From: Prado023 sp963798745 | GTDB taxonomy: Bacteria; Actinomycetota; Actinomycetes; S36-B12; CAIYMF01 | Reading direction: 5' to 3' | DNA length: 64,000 bases | NCBI GenBank assembly: GCA_963798745.1 | Contig: CAWCUF010000004.1 | Span: 62,001 to 126,000, forward strand | Shown: in pieces, positions 52,806 through 60,948 of the stretch | Layout: the number at the start of each line of letters is the position of its first letter | Position numbering within the stretch: position 1 is the first letter of the stretch | The notes under the pieces: model-generated | The model's database searches: none | Seen by the model: only the letters and a program-made list of their open reading frames with translations | What the model was told of the DNA's origin: nothing | Program-made: the position numbers and the translations under genes

Positions 52806-53969
52806 CTACTGCCCCGCGTCCCGCGCGCTGGCCGAGGGCACCGGCCCGGTTGCGTGCACCTGCTCGACGATCCGGGTCAGAACCTGCGGATCGGTATCGG
52901 GCAGCACCCCATGGCCGAGGTTGAAGATGTGCCCACGGCCGCTGCGCCGGGCGGCGGCCAGGATCGCCTCGACGCGCGCCTGGACGACGCTGCCCGAGGC
53001 CATCACCAGGGCCGGGTCGAGGTTGCCCTGCAGGGCTGCGCCGGGCCGCACCCGGTGGGCGGCCTCATCCAGGGGCACCCGGAAGTCGACACCGACGACC
53101 TCACTACCGGCCTGCGACATCGTGCCCAGCAGCTCGCCGGTACCGACACCGAAGACGATCCGCGGGATCCCGTGCGCAGCGCTGAGGTCCTCGATCATCG
53201 ACAGTGCCGTGCGCACATGCGGCAGCACGAGCTCCCGGTAGTCGTCGGCGGGCAGCGCCCCGGCCCAGGAGTCGAACAGCTGCACCGCACTCGCGCCGGC
53301 CAGCACCTGCATCCGCAGGAAGCTCCCGGCGATCCGGGCCAGCCGCCCGGCCAGGTCATCCCACAGCACCGGGTCGGAGTACATCAACGCCTTGGTGTGG
53401 GCATGGTCGCGACTCGGACCGCCCTCGATCAGGTAGCTGGCCAGCGTGAACGGTGCGCCGGCGAACCCGATCAGCGGGGTGGCGCCGAGCGGGCCGTAGG
53501 CCTGGGTGAGGGTGCCCACCGCTTCGAGCACCGGGGCCACGTCGTCGGGCTCCAGGTCACGCAGGGCAGCCACCCCAGCGGCATCGCGGATCGGCTCGGC
53601 GACCACCGGCCCCACGCCCGGCACGATGTCCAGGTCGATCCCGATCGCCTTGAGCGGCACCACGATGTCGGAGAACAGGATCGCGGCGTCCACCCCGTGC
53701 CGGCGCACCGGCTGGTCGGTGATCTCGACGACCAGGTCCGGGGTGAAGCAGGACTCCAGCATGCCGACCCCGGAGCGCACCTTGCGGTACTCCGGCAACG
53801 AGCGGCCGGCCTGGCGCATGAACCAGACCGGCGTCCGGGGCACCGCCCGCCCCGCGGCCGCGCGCAGGAGGGGGCTGAAATCGGTCCGACCCGCCCGCAC
53901 CGGATGGTCGGGGTGCAGCGGGCTGCCGGGCTCCGAGGTGTACGTGGCGTCATCGTTCGGCGAAGTCAT
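52806..53969 (-). CDS. hemE: Uroporphyrinogen decarboxylase
   Basis: 387 residues with the UroD signatures TPVWFMRQAGRSLPEYR, the Asp-containing FSDIVVPLKAIG and GFAGAPFTLASYLIEGG. It converts uroporphyrinogen III to coproporphyrinogen III. The ATG at 53969 has AACGAT (53981-53976) 6 bases upstream. It heads the hemE-hemG-hemQ operon and diverges from the reductase operon. Confidence 0.95.
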   Translation of the reverse strand: MTSPNDDATYTSEPGSPLHPDHPVRAGRTDFSPLLRAAAGRAVPRTPVWFMRQAGRSLPEYRKVRSGVGMLESCFTPDLVVEITDQPVRRHGVDAAILFSDIVVPLKAIGIDLDIVPGVGPVVAEPIRDAAGVAALRDLEPDDVAPVLEAVGTLTQAYGPLGATPLIGFAGAPFTLASYLIEGGPSRDHAHTKALMYSDPVLWDDLAGRLARIAGSFLRMQVLAGASAVQLFDSWAGALPADDYRELVLPHVRTALSMIEDLSAAHGIPRIVFGVGTGELLGTMSQAGSEVVGVDFRVPLDEAAHRVRPGAALQGNLDPALVMASGSVVQARVEAILAAARRSGRGHIFNLGHGVLPDTDPQVLTRIVEQVHATGPVPSASARDAGQ

Positions 53970-54139
53970 CGGGCAATCGTTGCACGCGAGCACCCGGGCC
54001 GCCCCCGCCTGCGCCAATCGGGTCGTCCGGGCATGATCGAGGGACCTTTGGACGCGACGTCGAAAGTTACCGGTCAGTAGGATTGGCGCACAGCCCGGGT
54101 CCTGGGCACATCAAGCGGTGCAAGTTGGAGGCGATCGAC

Positions 54140-55231
54140 GTGGGTTCAGTGTTGATGACCGGGTTCCCGGGGTTCCTCGGGTCGGCAATCCTGCCCCGGA
54201 TCCTCGCGCGCCGGACCGAGGACCATGCGGTCTGCCTGGTGCAGGCGCAGTACCTGCCACGGGCGACCGAGCGGATCGCCGAGATCGAGGCCGCGCATCC
54301 GCACACCAAGGATCGGATCACGCTGATCGTCGGCGACATCACCGAGCAGGGCCTGGGCATCGACATCGCCGACCGCGCGCGCCTGGACGAGGTGAGCGAG
54401 ATCTGGCACCTGGCGGCCGTCTATGACCTGTCGGTGCCCGAGGACGTGGCGCGGCGGGTCAACGTCGAGGGCACCGGGCACGTGCTCGCGTTCGCCGTCA
54501 GCCATCCCACGCTGGCGCGCCTGCAGTACGTGAGCACCTGCTATGTCAGTGGGGATCATCCGGGGGTGTTCGCCGAGGACGACCTCGACGTGGGCCAGGG
54601 CTTCCTCAACCACTACGAGGCCACCAAGTTCGAGGCTGAGGTGCTCGTGCGCCGAGCCATGCGCGGCGGTCTTCCGGCCACCATCTACCGGCCCGGCGTG
54701 GTCGTCGGCGACTCGAGGACCGGTGAGACCCAGAAGTACGACGGCCCCTACTTCCTGGCCGCGTTCCTGCGCAAGCAGCCCACCCTGGCCGTCGTCCCCG
54801 CGGTCGGCGACCCGGACGCGGTCCGCTTCGGTCTGGTGCCCCGCGACTACGTCATCGACGCGATGGATGCCCTCTCGGCGATGGACGCCTCGGTGGGCCG
54901 CACCTACGCCCTGACCGACCCGAGCCCGCCAACCGCCCGCACCCTGGTCGATGCGTTCGCCGCGCACCTGGGCAAGCACGTCACCTGGGTGCCCCTGCCG
55001 CTCGGTGCCACCCGCGCCCTGCTCGGTGGCATCCCCGGGCTGGAGAAGCTGCTCGGCCTGCCCGCCGAGGGGCTGGACTACTTCGCCTACCGCACCGTGC
55101 ACAGCACCGACAACGCCGTGACCGACCTGGCCGGCACTGGCGTCTCGTGCCCGACCTTCACCGACTACGCCGGCACCCTGCTGGACTTCATGATCGCCCA
55201 CCCGGAGTACGACTCCCACGCGATGGTCTGA
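54140..55231 (+). CDS. Fatty acyl-CoA reductase-like SDR (NAD-binding type 4)
   Basis: 363 residues. N-terminal Rossmann motif MTGFPGFLGSAILPRIL, a Ser in VSTCYVSGDHP, and the catalytic YxxxK in HYEATKFEAE (residues about 170-179), followed by an IYRPGVVVGDS substrate-region motif. This is the male-sterility/fatty acyl-CoA reductase or thioester-reductase branch of extended SDRs. The GTG at 54140 follows GGAGG by 8 bases. The next gene, an AAR-fold reductase, starts 35 bases downstream, so the two should act together, probably on fatty acyl or fatty aldehyde substrates. Confidence 0.75.
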   Translation: MGSVLMTGFPGFLGSAILPRILARRTEDHAVCLVQAQYLPRATERIAEIEAAHPHTKDRITLIVGDITEQGLGIDIADRARLDEVSEIWHLAAVYDLSVPEDVARRVNVEGTGHVLAFAVSHPTLARLQYVSTCYVSGDHPGVFAEDDLDVGQGFLNHYEATKFEAEVLVRRAMRGGLPATIYRPGVVVGDSRTGETQKYDGPYFLAAFLRKQPTLAVVPAVGDPDAVRFGLVPRDYVIDAMDALSAMDASVGRTYALTDPSPPTARTLVDAFAAHLGKHVTWVPLPLGATRALLGGIPGLEKLLGLPAEGLDYFAYRTVHSTDNAVTDLAGTGVSCPTFTDYAGTLLDFMIAHPEYDSHAMV

Positions 55232-55266
55232 GAACGTCCACCGCGCAACGAACCGAGGAGACACCT

Positions 55267-57336
55267 GTGACATCCCAACCCACCCTCTCGGTGGTCAACA
55301 TCAGCCTGGCCGGCTCCGATCGCGACTACGACCATCAGGTCTCGTTCCTGGACCGTGAGTTCCACCTGCGTCGGATCGGCACGGACGGCGACGTGCACGC
55401 GGCTGAGGAACTCGTGCGCAAGTGGGCTGTCGATGCCGACGTGATCGCGGTGACCGGCATCCGCGAGGCCCGTGCCGCCGGGCTCTACGACGGTGACCTC
55501 GAGGCCGTCGAGCAGGTCAAGCGCGCCAGCCGGATGGTGCCGATCACCGATGGGCACGCCCTGCGCACCGTGCTGCAGGAGTGGTCGATCCGACAGGTCA
55601 ACACCGAGATGCCCGGCTACTACGCCAACGCCCGGGTGGTGGTCCTCGGCGGGAGCAACCACGAGCGGACCGTGCGCATCCTGCGCGAGTACACCGAGAA
55701 CTTCGAGTTCGCCGACCCGCTGCTGCGATTCAACCTGGCCGGCCGCACGCACAGCAATCCGCTGGTCGGGATGGCGGCCGACCTGGGGATGTGGCCGGTG
55801 CACCGGCTGCCCGGCTCGATCAAGGCCCAGATCAAGGCCCCGGGACAGGGCCTGAGCAGCAACCTGACCCGCCGAGCGCTGGCCGACAGCCACGTCGTCG
55901 TGGCCACCTACGAGGAGCTCGACGCCTTCGGCATCGAGGACCTGCGTGGCAAGTCCGTGGTGACCTCCTCGATCTCCGAGGACCGCCTCGCGCTGCTGGC
56001 GGCCAAGGACGTCGACATGGTGCTGGACTCCACCCCGCAGCCGTTCGACTTCACGGTGACCGCTGCGGTGCTCGAGGCGATGATGCTCGCGGCGACCGGC
56101 AGCCCGCTGGGGCGGCTGACCAACGACGACCTGCTCGACATGATCGTCGCCACCGAGATGCGGCCCCGGATCCTCTACCCCAACGGCTACCGGCGACGCA
56201 GCCGGTTCGCGTTCGTGATCCACCCGTTGTCCCAGAAGTACCTGGCCAACGTCGAACCGTTGAACACCATCAACCGGGTCGCCCCCTCGCAGGTGATGGA
56301 CCTGGTCGAGAAGGGCATGGCCTACGCCCCGCCGATGAAGTACGGGCGGATCACCGGCGTGGTCTCCCCCACCGGCGACGAGGCCGAGGGCTGGCTGATC
56401 ACCGTGGGCGGCACGCCGAAGGAACTCATGGCCCACAGTCCGGAGTTCACCTACGCCCGCCTGCTGCAGGCCGGCGAGCAGGCCAAGAAGCTCGGTGCCC
56501 AGATCATGGGCCTCGGTGCGTTCACGAAGGTCGTGGGCGACGCCGGTGCCACCGTGGCCAAGCAGGCTCCACTGCCCATCACGACCGGCAACAGCTACAG
56601 CGCGTCCGGCGCCCTGTGGGCCGCCCACGACGCCCTGGAGCGCCTCGGCCTGGCCGAGAGCGACGAGGCCGGGCGGATCGCGGGCAAGGCAATGGTGGTC
56701 GGTGCCACCGGCGCCATCGGATCGGTCTGCTCCCGGCTGCTGGCCCTGGCCAGCGACGACCTGTACCTGATCTCCCCGGAGACCGCCAAGCTGCTGGCGC
56801 TCAAGGCCGACCTCGAGCGGGACAACCCGCGCGCGAACATCCACATCGCCGCCACTCCGCACGAGTTCCTGTCCGAGATGGACATGATCGTCACCGCCAC
56901 CTCCGGTGCGGGCAAGCGCGTGCTGGACATCATGGCCGTCAAGCCCGGCTGCGTGATCACCGACGTCGCCCGCCCGCTGGACCTCTCCGCCGAGGACGTG
57001 GCCAAGCGCCCCGACGTGCTGGTCATCGAGTCCGGCGAGATCGAGCTGCCCGGGGACGTGCGCATGCGCAACATCGGACTGCCCGACGGTGTGGCCTACG
57101 CCTGTCTGGCCGAGACGATCGGCCTGGCCCTCGAGGGTCGGTTCGAGACGTTCACCGTGGGGCGCAACATCGAGTGGGAGAAGGTCAAGGAGATCTACCA
57201 GATCGGCCTACGGCACGGGATGAAGCTGGCCGCGATCTCCGGGGTGAACGGCGTGTACTCCGAGGAGGACCTGGCGCGGGTGCGCGAGCTGGCCCTGGAG
57301 CGGCGAGCAGCGATGGCGGCGGCCGCTGCTGGCTGA
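55267..57336 (+). CDS. Large protein with C-terminal long-chain acyl-ACP reductase (AAR) fold and novel N-terminal domain
   Basis: 689 residues. Residues about 314-689 line up along their whole length with cyanobacterial acyl-ACP reductase: FAFVIHPLSQKYL, then GLGAFTKVVGDAG, TTGNSYSASGAL, NADPH site VVGATGAIGSVCSRLL (from about residue 476) and AYACLAETIGLALEG, with Cys613 at the place of the AAR catalytic cysteine, then GRNIEWEKVKEI. The first 313 residues contain Rossmann-like stretches (NARVVVLGGSNHERTVRIL) but match no family I recognise. Start GTG 55267 with AGGAG upstream. The likely chemistry is reduction of an acyl thioester to an aldehyde; the physiological substrate is unknown. No aldehyde deformylating oxygenase gene is in the window. 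Confidence 0.72.
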   Translation: MTSQPTLSVVNISLAGSDRDYDHQVSFLDREFHLRRIGTDGDVHAAEELVRKWAVDADVIAVTGIREARAAGLYDGDLEAVEQVKRASRMVPITDGHALRTVLQEWSIRQVNTEMPGYYANARVVVLGGSNHERTVRILREYTENFEFADPLLRFNLAGRTHSNPLVGMAADLGMWPVHRLPGSIKAQIKAPGQGLSSNLTRRALADSHVVVATYEELDAFGIEDLRGKSVVTSSISEDRLALLAAKDVDMVLDSTPQPFDFTVTAAVLEAMMLAATGSPLGRLTNDDLLDMIVATEMRPRILYPNGYRRRSRFAFVIHPLSQKYLANVEPLNTINRVAPSQVMDLVEKGMAYAPPMKYGRITGVVSPTGDEAEGWLITVGGTPKELMAHSPEFTYARLLQAGEQAKKLGAQIMGLGAFTKVVGDAGATVAKQAPLPITTGNSYSASGALWAAHDALERLGLAESDEAGRIAGKAMVVGATGAIGSVCSRLLALASDDLYLISPETAKLLALKADLERDNPRANIHIAATPHEFLSEMDMIVTATSGAGKRVLDIMAVKPGCVITDVARPLDLSAEDVAKRPDVLVIESGEIELPGDVRMRNIGLPDGVAYACLAETIGLALEGRFETFTVGRNIEWEKVKEIYQIGLRHGMKLAAISGVNGVYSEEDLARVRELALERRAAMAAAAAG

Positions 57337-57432
57337 TCCGGCTGGGTCCTGGTCGGTAGCCGCTGACCGGGCTTCTGCAGCGTGGCGCGGCCCGGTTGCC
57401 TGCCGCGCGCCCGTACGGCCACGATGGCCGAC

Positions 57433-58344
57433 ATGGATCGCCTTGCGCTGGCCGCCCGACTGCCCCGCCCGACCGCCTTCGTGCTGGGCGGTGGTGGCTC
57501 GTGGGGCGCTCTTCAGTTGGGCATGTTGCGCGCCCTGGCACAGACCGATGTCACCCCCGACCTGGTCGTGGGCACCAGCGTCGGCTCCCTCAACGGGGTC
57601 ATCATCGCCGCCGACCCGGCCAAGGCCGTCGACCGGCTGGACTCGGTCTGGCCGACGGTCACCAAGTCCGAGGTGTTCCCGGGAGGGTGGCTCCGCGGGG
57701 TGCGCACGCTCACCGAGTCCAGGGCGTGGATCTATGACAACCAACCGTTGGCCGAGCTGCTCACCGGCGAGCTCCCGGCCACGACGTTCGAACAGCTCGA
57801 GGTGCCGTTCGTGGCCGTGGCCACCGACTTCTGGACCGGTGCGGTGGCCGAGCTCGACTCCGGGGACCTGCGCTCGGCGCTGCTGGCCTCCTCGGCCATC
57901 CCCGGGGTGTTCCCGTGGGTCGAGCGAGGCGGGCGCCGACTCGTCGACGGCATGCTGGTGGCCAACGTGCCCGTCACCGTCGCGCTGGGTCGCGGGGCGA
58001 AGTCGCTGGTGGTCCTGGACTGCGGACTCGGCGGCGTGGCCGAGCAGCGTCCAGCCAACCTCGCCGACGTCCTGACCCAGTCGGCAGCCATCTACGCCCG
58101 CCGGCAGCTGGCGAGTGACCTGCTCGCCTGCGCCGACGTGCCCGTGGTGTGGCTCTCGCGCGGGCGGACCAACGCCACCACCCAACTGGACTTCACCGCT
58201 ACCGATGTCCTGATCGACGAAGGTCGGGACCAGGCCTGGGAGACACTGCTGGCCGTCGATGCGGTGCGTTCGCTGCCGGTCGGGGTGTACGGCGCGCCCG
58301 CGGAACTGCATGCCGACGAGCGGCTCGGGTCGCTGCTGCGCTGA
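57433..58344 (+). CDS. Patatin-like phospholipase
   Basis: 303 residues with the patatin elements: oxyanion loop GGGGSWGALQ, nucleophile GTSVGSLNG and catalytic Asp in VDGMLVANVP, where the usual DGG is DGM. It hydrolyses acyl esters, probably of lipids; it is predicted cytoplasmic. The ATG at 57433 is chosen because CACGAT (57420-57425) is 7 bases before it; ATG 57424 is possible. It follows the AAR-like gene by 96 bases and could supply fatty acids to it, which is inference from position. Confidence 0.87.
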   Translation: MDRLALAARLPRPTAFVLGGGGSWGALQLGMLRALAQTDVTPDLVVGTSVGSLNGVIIAADPAKAVDRLDSVWPTVTKSEVFPGGWLRGVRTLTESRAWIYDNQPLAELLTGELPATTFEQLEVPFVAVATDFWTGAVAELDSGDLRSALLASSAIPGVFPWVERGGRRLVDGMLVANVPVTVALGRGAKSLVVLDCGLGGVAEQRPANLADVLTQSAAIYARRQLASDLLACADVPVVWLSRGRTNATTQLDFTATDVLIDEGRDQAWETLLAVDAVRSLPVGVYGAPAELHADERLGSLLR

Positions 58345-58386
58345 ATCCGGGGGACCATGGCCTCCCGCGACCTTCGGAGGAGCCCC

Positions 58387-58857
58387 GTGGCGCCACACCC
58401 CGACCTCGAGCACCTCGTGGGCGTGTACGACGCCGACGGTGGCCTGCTCGGGGAGGCCCGCTACCTGATCGGGCGCCTCCTGGGCACCATGGCGTGCAGC
58501 CTGTGCGACATCACGCACTCCCCGATGCGCCGCAAGCCCGCGTGGGACGCCCTGGTCAGCGGCCTCGGCGTGCCGTTCCAGCTGCGGCACCGCAACGAGT
58601 TGACCCCGCAGCTCGCCGCCGCGGCGGCCCAGCATGGCGTGCCGGCGGTGTTGGGCGTGCTGGCCGACGGCTCGGTGCACCCGGTGCTCGCGCCCGGCGC
58701 GCTGGCGCGCCTCGACGGGTCCGTGGCCGGCTTCGGCGCCGCCCTGGGCGCAGCGCTGGCCGGCGCACCGTGGCGCGGTGAAGCGCAGACACCGGTCGTT
58801 GCCGGTGCGAAGCCGGCCGCACCCGAGCTCCACACCGACAACCGCCTGGGAGCCTGA
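58387..58857 (+). CDS. Conserved hypothetical protein with CxxC motif
   Basis: 156 residues starting VAPHPDLEHLVGVYDADGGL, with GTMACSLCDITHSPMRRK containing a Cys pair and nearby His. The family is unknown to me; the Cys/His set could bind metal or be redox active. The GTG at 58387 follows GGAGGAG by 5 bases and is better than the ATG at 58357. Its TGA overlaps the ATG of the mycoredoxin gene, so the two are translated together, supporting a thiol-redox link. Confidence 0.65.
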   Translation: MAPHPDLEHLVGVYDADGGLLGEARYLIGRLLGTMACSLCDITHSPMRRKPAWDALVSGLGVPFQLRHRNELTPQLAAAAAQHGVPAVLGVLADGSVHPVLAPGALARLDGSVAGFGAALGAALAGAPWRGEAQTPVVAGAKPAAPELHTDNRLGA

Positions 58858-59105
58858 TGGCACCCGCCGCCCTGACGATCTACACCACCACGTGGTGCGG
58901 CTACTGCCGGATCCTCAAGCGATCCCTGGACCGGGCCGGAATCGACTACGTCGAGATCGACCTGGAGACCGACTCGGGCGCCGCCAGCTTCGTCGAGGGT
59001 GTCAACGGGGGCAACCAGACCGTGCCGACCGTGCTGCTCGCCGACGGGACGACGCTGACCAATCCCTCGGTCCGCGAGATCCGGGCCGCACTGGCCGGCA
59101 CCTGA
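58857..59105 (+). CDS. mrx1: Mycoredoxin (glutaredoxin-like)
   Basis: 82 residues with the CGYC active site (TTTWCGYCRILK) and QTVPTVLLADG cis-Pro loop. Mycoredoxins use mycothiol to reduce protein mixed disulfides, which supports an actinobacterial origin. It is coupled to the upstream CxxC protein and 79 bases before another Cys-rich gene. Confidence 0.9.
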   Translation: MAPAALTIYTTTWCGYCRILKRSLDRAGIDYVEIDLETDSGAASFVEGVNGGNQTVPTVLLADGTTLTNPSVREIRAALAGT

Positions 59106-59184
59106 GCGGCCGGCTCCCACCACCCCCTTGCCCCGGCGGGAGCGCCGGGGGCAGGATGAGACGCACGTCACCAGGAGGTGCTCA

Positions 59185-59370
59185 GTGGACATCCTCGACC
59201 AACCGCCCTGCACGCGCTGCCATGCCCCGGCCGATTTCGGCATCGGCACCACCTGGCTGTGCGAGGACTGCTACGGGATCCTCGGTTCGTGCTGCATGGA
59301 GTTCGACGGCGACGACCTCTTCCTCGAGGAAGGCACCTGGGAGCAGACCCGGATCGACACCAAGCGCTGA
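59185..59370 (+). CDS. Small protein with two CxxC pairs
   Basis: 61 residues: CTRCHAPADFG near the start and CEDCYG about 20 residues on, then GSCCMEFDGDD and an acidic C-terminus. The two CxxC pairs look like a zinc ribbon. The GTG at 59185 has a perfect AGGAGG 7 bases upstream, so the start is strong. No family is recognised. It is the last gene of the thiol-related group. Confidence 0.7.
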   Translation: MDILDQPPCTRCHAPADFGIGTTWLCEDCYGILGSCCMEFDGDDLFLEEGTWEQTRIDTKR

Positions 59371-59399
59371 GCGCCGTTCGACCACGAGCAGCTGCGGCT

Positions 59400-59910
59400 C
59401 ACCGGTGCTGGCGGAGTCTGCGGTTCCACGTCCTGTCCATGGGCGATGATCACGTCCGAGACCATGCTGGGCGGGAACAGCCCGTGCTCGACCACCCCGG
59501 CAGTCTGTGAGAGCCGCATGGCCAGTTCGCCCGGGTCCAGGACGTCTGCGTGGTAGTCGGCGATCACACCGCCATCAGGGCTGGCTGGCACGTCTGGCAG
59601 GCGGACATCGCCGATGCGACGCATCGTGGCCGCCGGCCCGAGGCCAAGGAGCTCCAGCGGGATCCGGGGGCACCACGTGGGGCACCACCTTGGTCGAATC
59701 GGCGATCACGACAGACCGGTCCGCCGTCGCCGCAGCGATCTTCTCCCGAGTGTGCGCAGCGCCGCCCCCTGACCAGCCACCCGGTGGGATCCACCTGGTC
59801 CGTGCCGTCGATGGTGATGTCCAGATGCGTCAGGTCATCGAAGTCGGCCACTCTCGATTCCCAGGGCACGCGCGGCGTGGAAGGTGGCACCCTCCCAGCG
59901 CACGCAGGCT
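59400..59910 (-). pseudogene. rpiA: rpiA remnant (ribose-5-phosphate isomerase A), frameshifted and 5'-truncated
   Basis: RpiA can be followed on the minus strand through four pieces in changing frames: EGATFHAARALGIE (near 59900-59855), ADFDDLTHLDITIDGTDQVD (59860-59785), HTREKIAAATADRSVVIADS (59775-59700) and DGGVIADYHADVLDPGELAM with GVVEHGLFPP (59600-59450). These match the RpiA order, including the DGTDQVD (normally DGADEID) and TREKI motifs. At least three frameshifts and no credible start were found, so it is dead unless sequencing errors are involved. It lies next to tal and a sugar PTS. Confidence 0.72.
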
Positions 59911-60087
59911 CAGGCAACGGCAGATGCTCCGGGCAGCGAACCGGCGACGAGCCGTGTGGTGCCATTAGTGTCGTGGTTCAGGGGCCCGCGCCACCCACGC
60001 TTCGACCGGCGTGAGCACCGGTTCGCCCTCGTGAAGCGCCGGTCCGGGTACGGCGCCTCACTCGATCAACCCAGTCAGGAGTGTGGC

Positions 60088-60924
60088 ATGAGCCAGTGGG
60101 CGGTGTTCCTCGACGTTGACGGCACTCTGGTGAACGACCGGGGTGTTGTCCCGGACAGCGCCCGAACGGCGATCACTCGGGCCCGCGCCAACGGCCACCT
60201 GGTGTTCCTGTGCACTGGCCGCTCGACCTCCCAGCTGTGGCCGGAGATCGTCGAGATCGGCTTCGATGGGATCGTCGCAGCGGCCGGGGGGTACGTCGAG
60301 GTCGGCGGGGAGGTCCTGGCCAATCGTGGCATCGCGGCCGATGAGGTGCGCCACGTCATCGAGTTCTTCGACGCAGGTGGCGTGGACTACCTCCTGGAGT
60401 CCAACGATGGGCTGTTCGGCAGCCCCCACGTCCAGCACCGACTGCGCCAGTTGTTCTACGGAACAGTCACGGACGAGGATGTGCTCGCCGAGATGGAGCG
60501 CGGACTCGGCGGGTTCATCGATTCGATCTCGGTGAGTTCGGTCCCCAGCGGAACGCGGGTCAACAAGGTGCTGTTCCTGGACTCGAGAGTCAGCCTCGAT
60601 GAGATCGGCGCCGAGTTCGCCGGGACGTTCGAGGTCTTCCCCTCATCGGTGCCCATGTTCGGCCCGAACAGCGGCGAGTTGGCACAGCTTGGGGTGCACA
60701 AGGCCTCCGGGATCGAGATCATCATCGATCACCTGGGCATCGACCGGAAGCGGACGCTGGCACTCGGCGACGGCTACAACGACCTCGAGATGCTGGCCGA
60801 GGTGGGGATCGGCATCGCGATGGGCAACGCGCCCGAGGCCGTGACAGGTGTCGCCGACGAGGTGACCGGGACCCCGGACGACGACGGCATCCACACGGCC
60901 CTGCACCGCCACGGACTGCTCTGA
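60088..60924 (+). CDS. HAD-superfamily hydrolase, Cof type (subclass IIB)
   Basis: 278 residues with HAD motifs FLDVDGTLVND, LCTGRSTSQ, Lys in GVHKASGIE and GDGYNDLEM. It is probably a sugar-phosphate phosphatase. The ATG at 60088 has AGGAG 6 bases upstream. It is convergent with tal. Its neighbours (PTS, tal, rpiA remnant) suggest a role in sugar-phosphate turnover; this is inference. Confidence 0.88.
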   Translation: MSQWAVFLDVDGTLVNDRGVVPDSARTAITRARANGHLVFLCTGRSTSQLWPEIVEIGFDGIVAAAGGYVEVGGEVLANRGIAADEVRHVIEFFDAGGVDYLLESNDGLFGSPHVQHRLRQLFYGTVTDEDVLAEMERGLGGFIDSISVSSVPSGTRVNKVLFLDSRVSLDEIGAEFAGTFEVFPSSVPMFGPNSGELAQLGVHKASGIEIIIDHLGIDRKRTLALGDGYNDLEMLAEVGIGIAMGNAPEAVTGVADEVTGTPDDDGIHTALHRHGLL

Positions 60925-60948
60925 GGCAGCACGGTGGCGCCCGACGAA

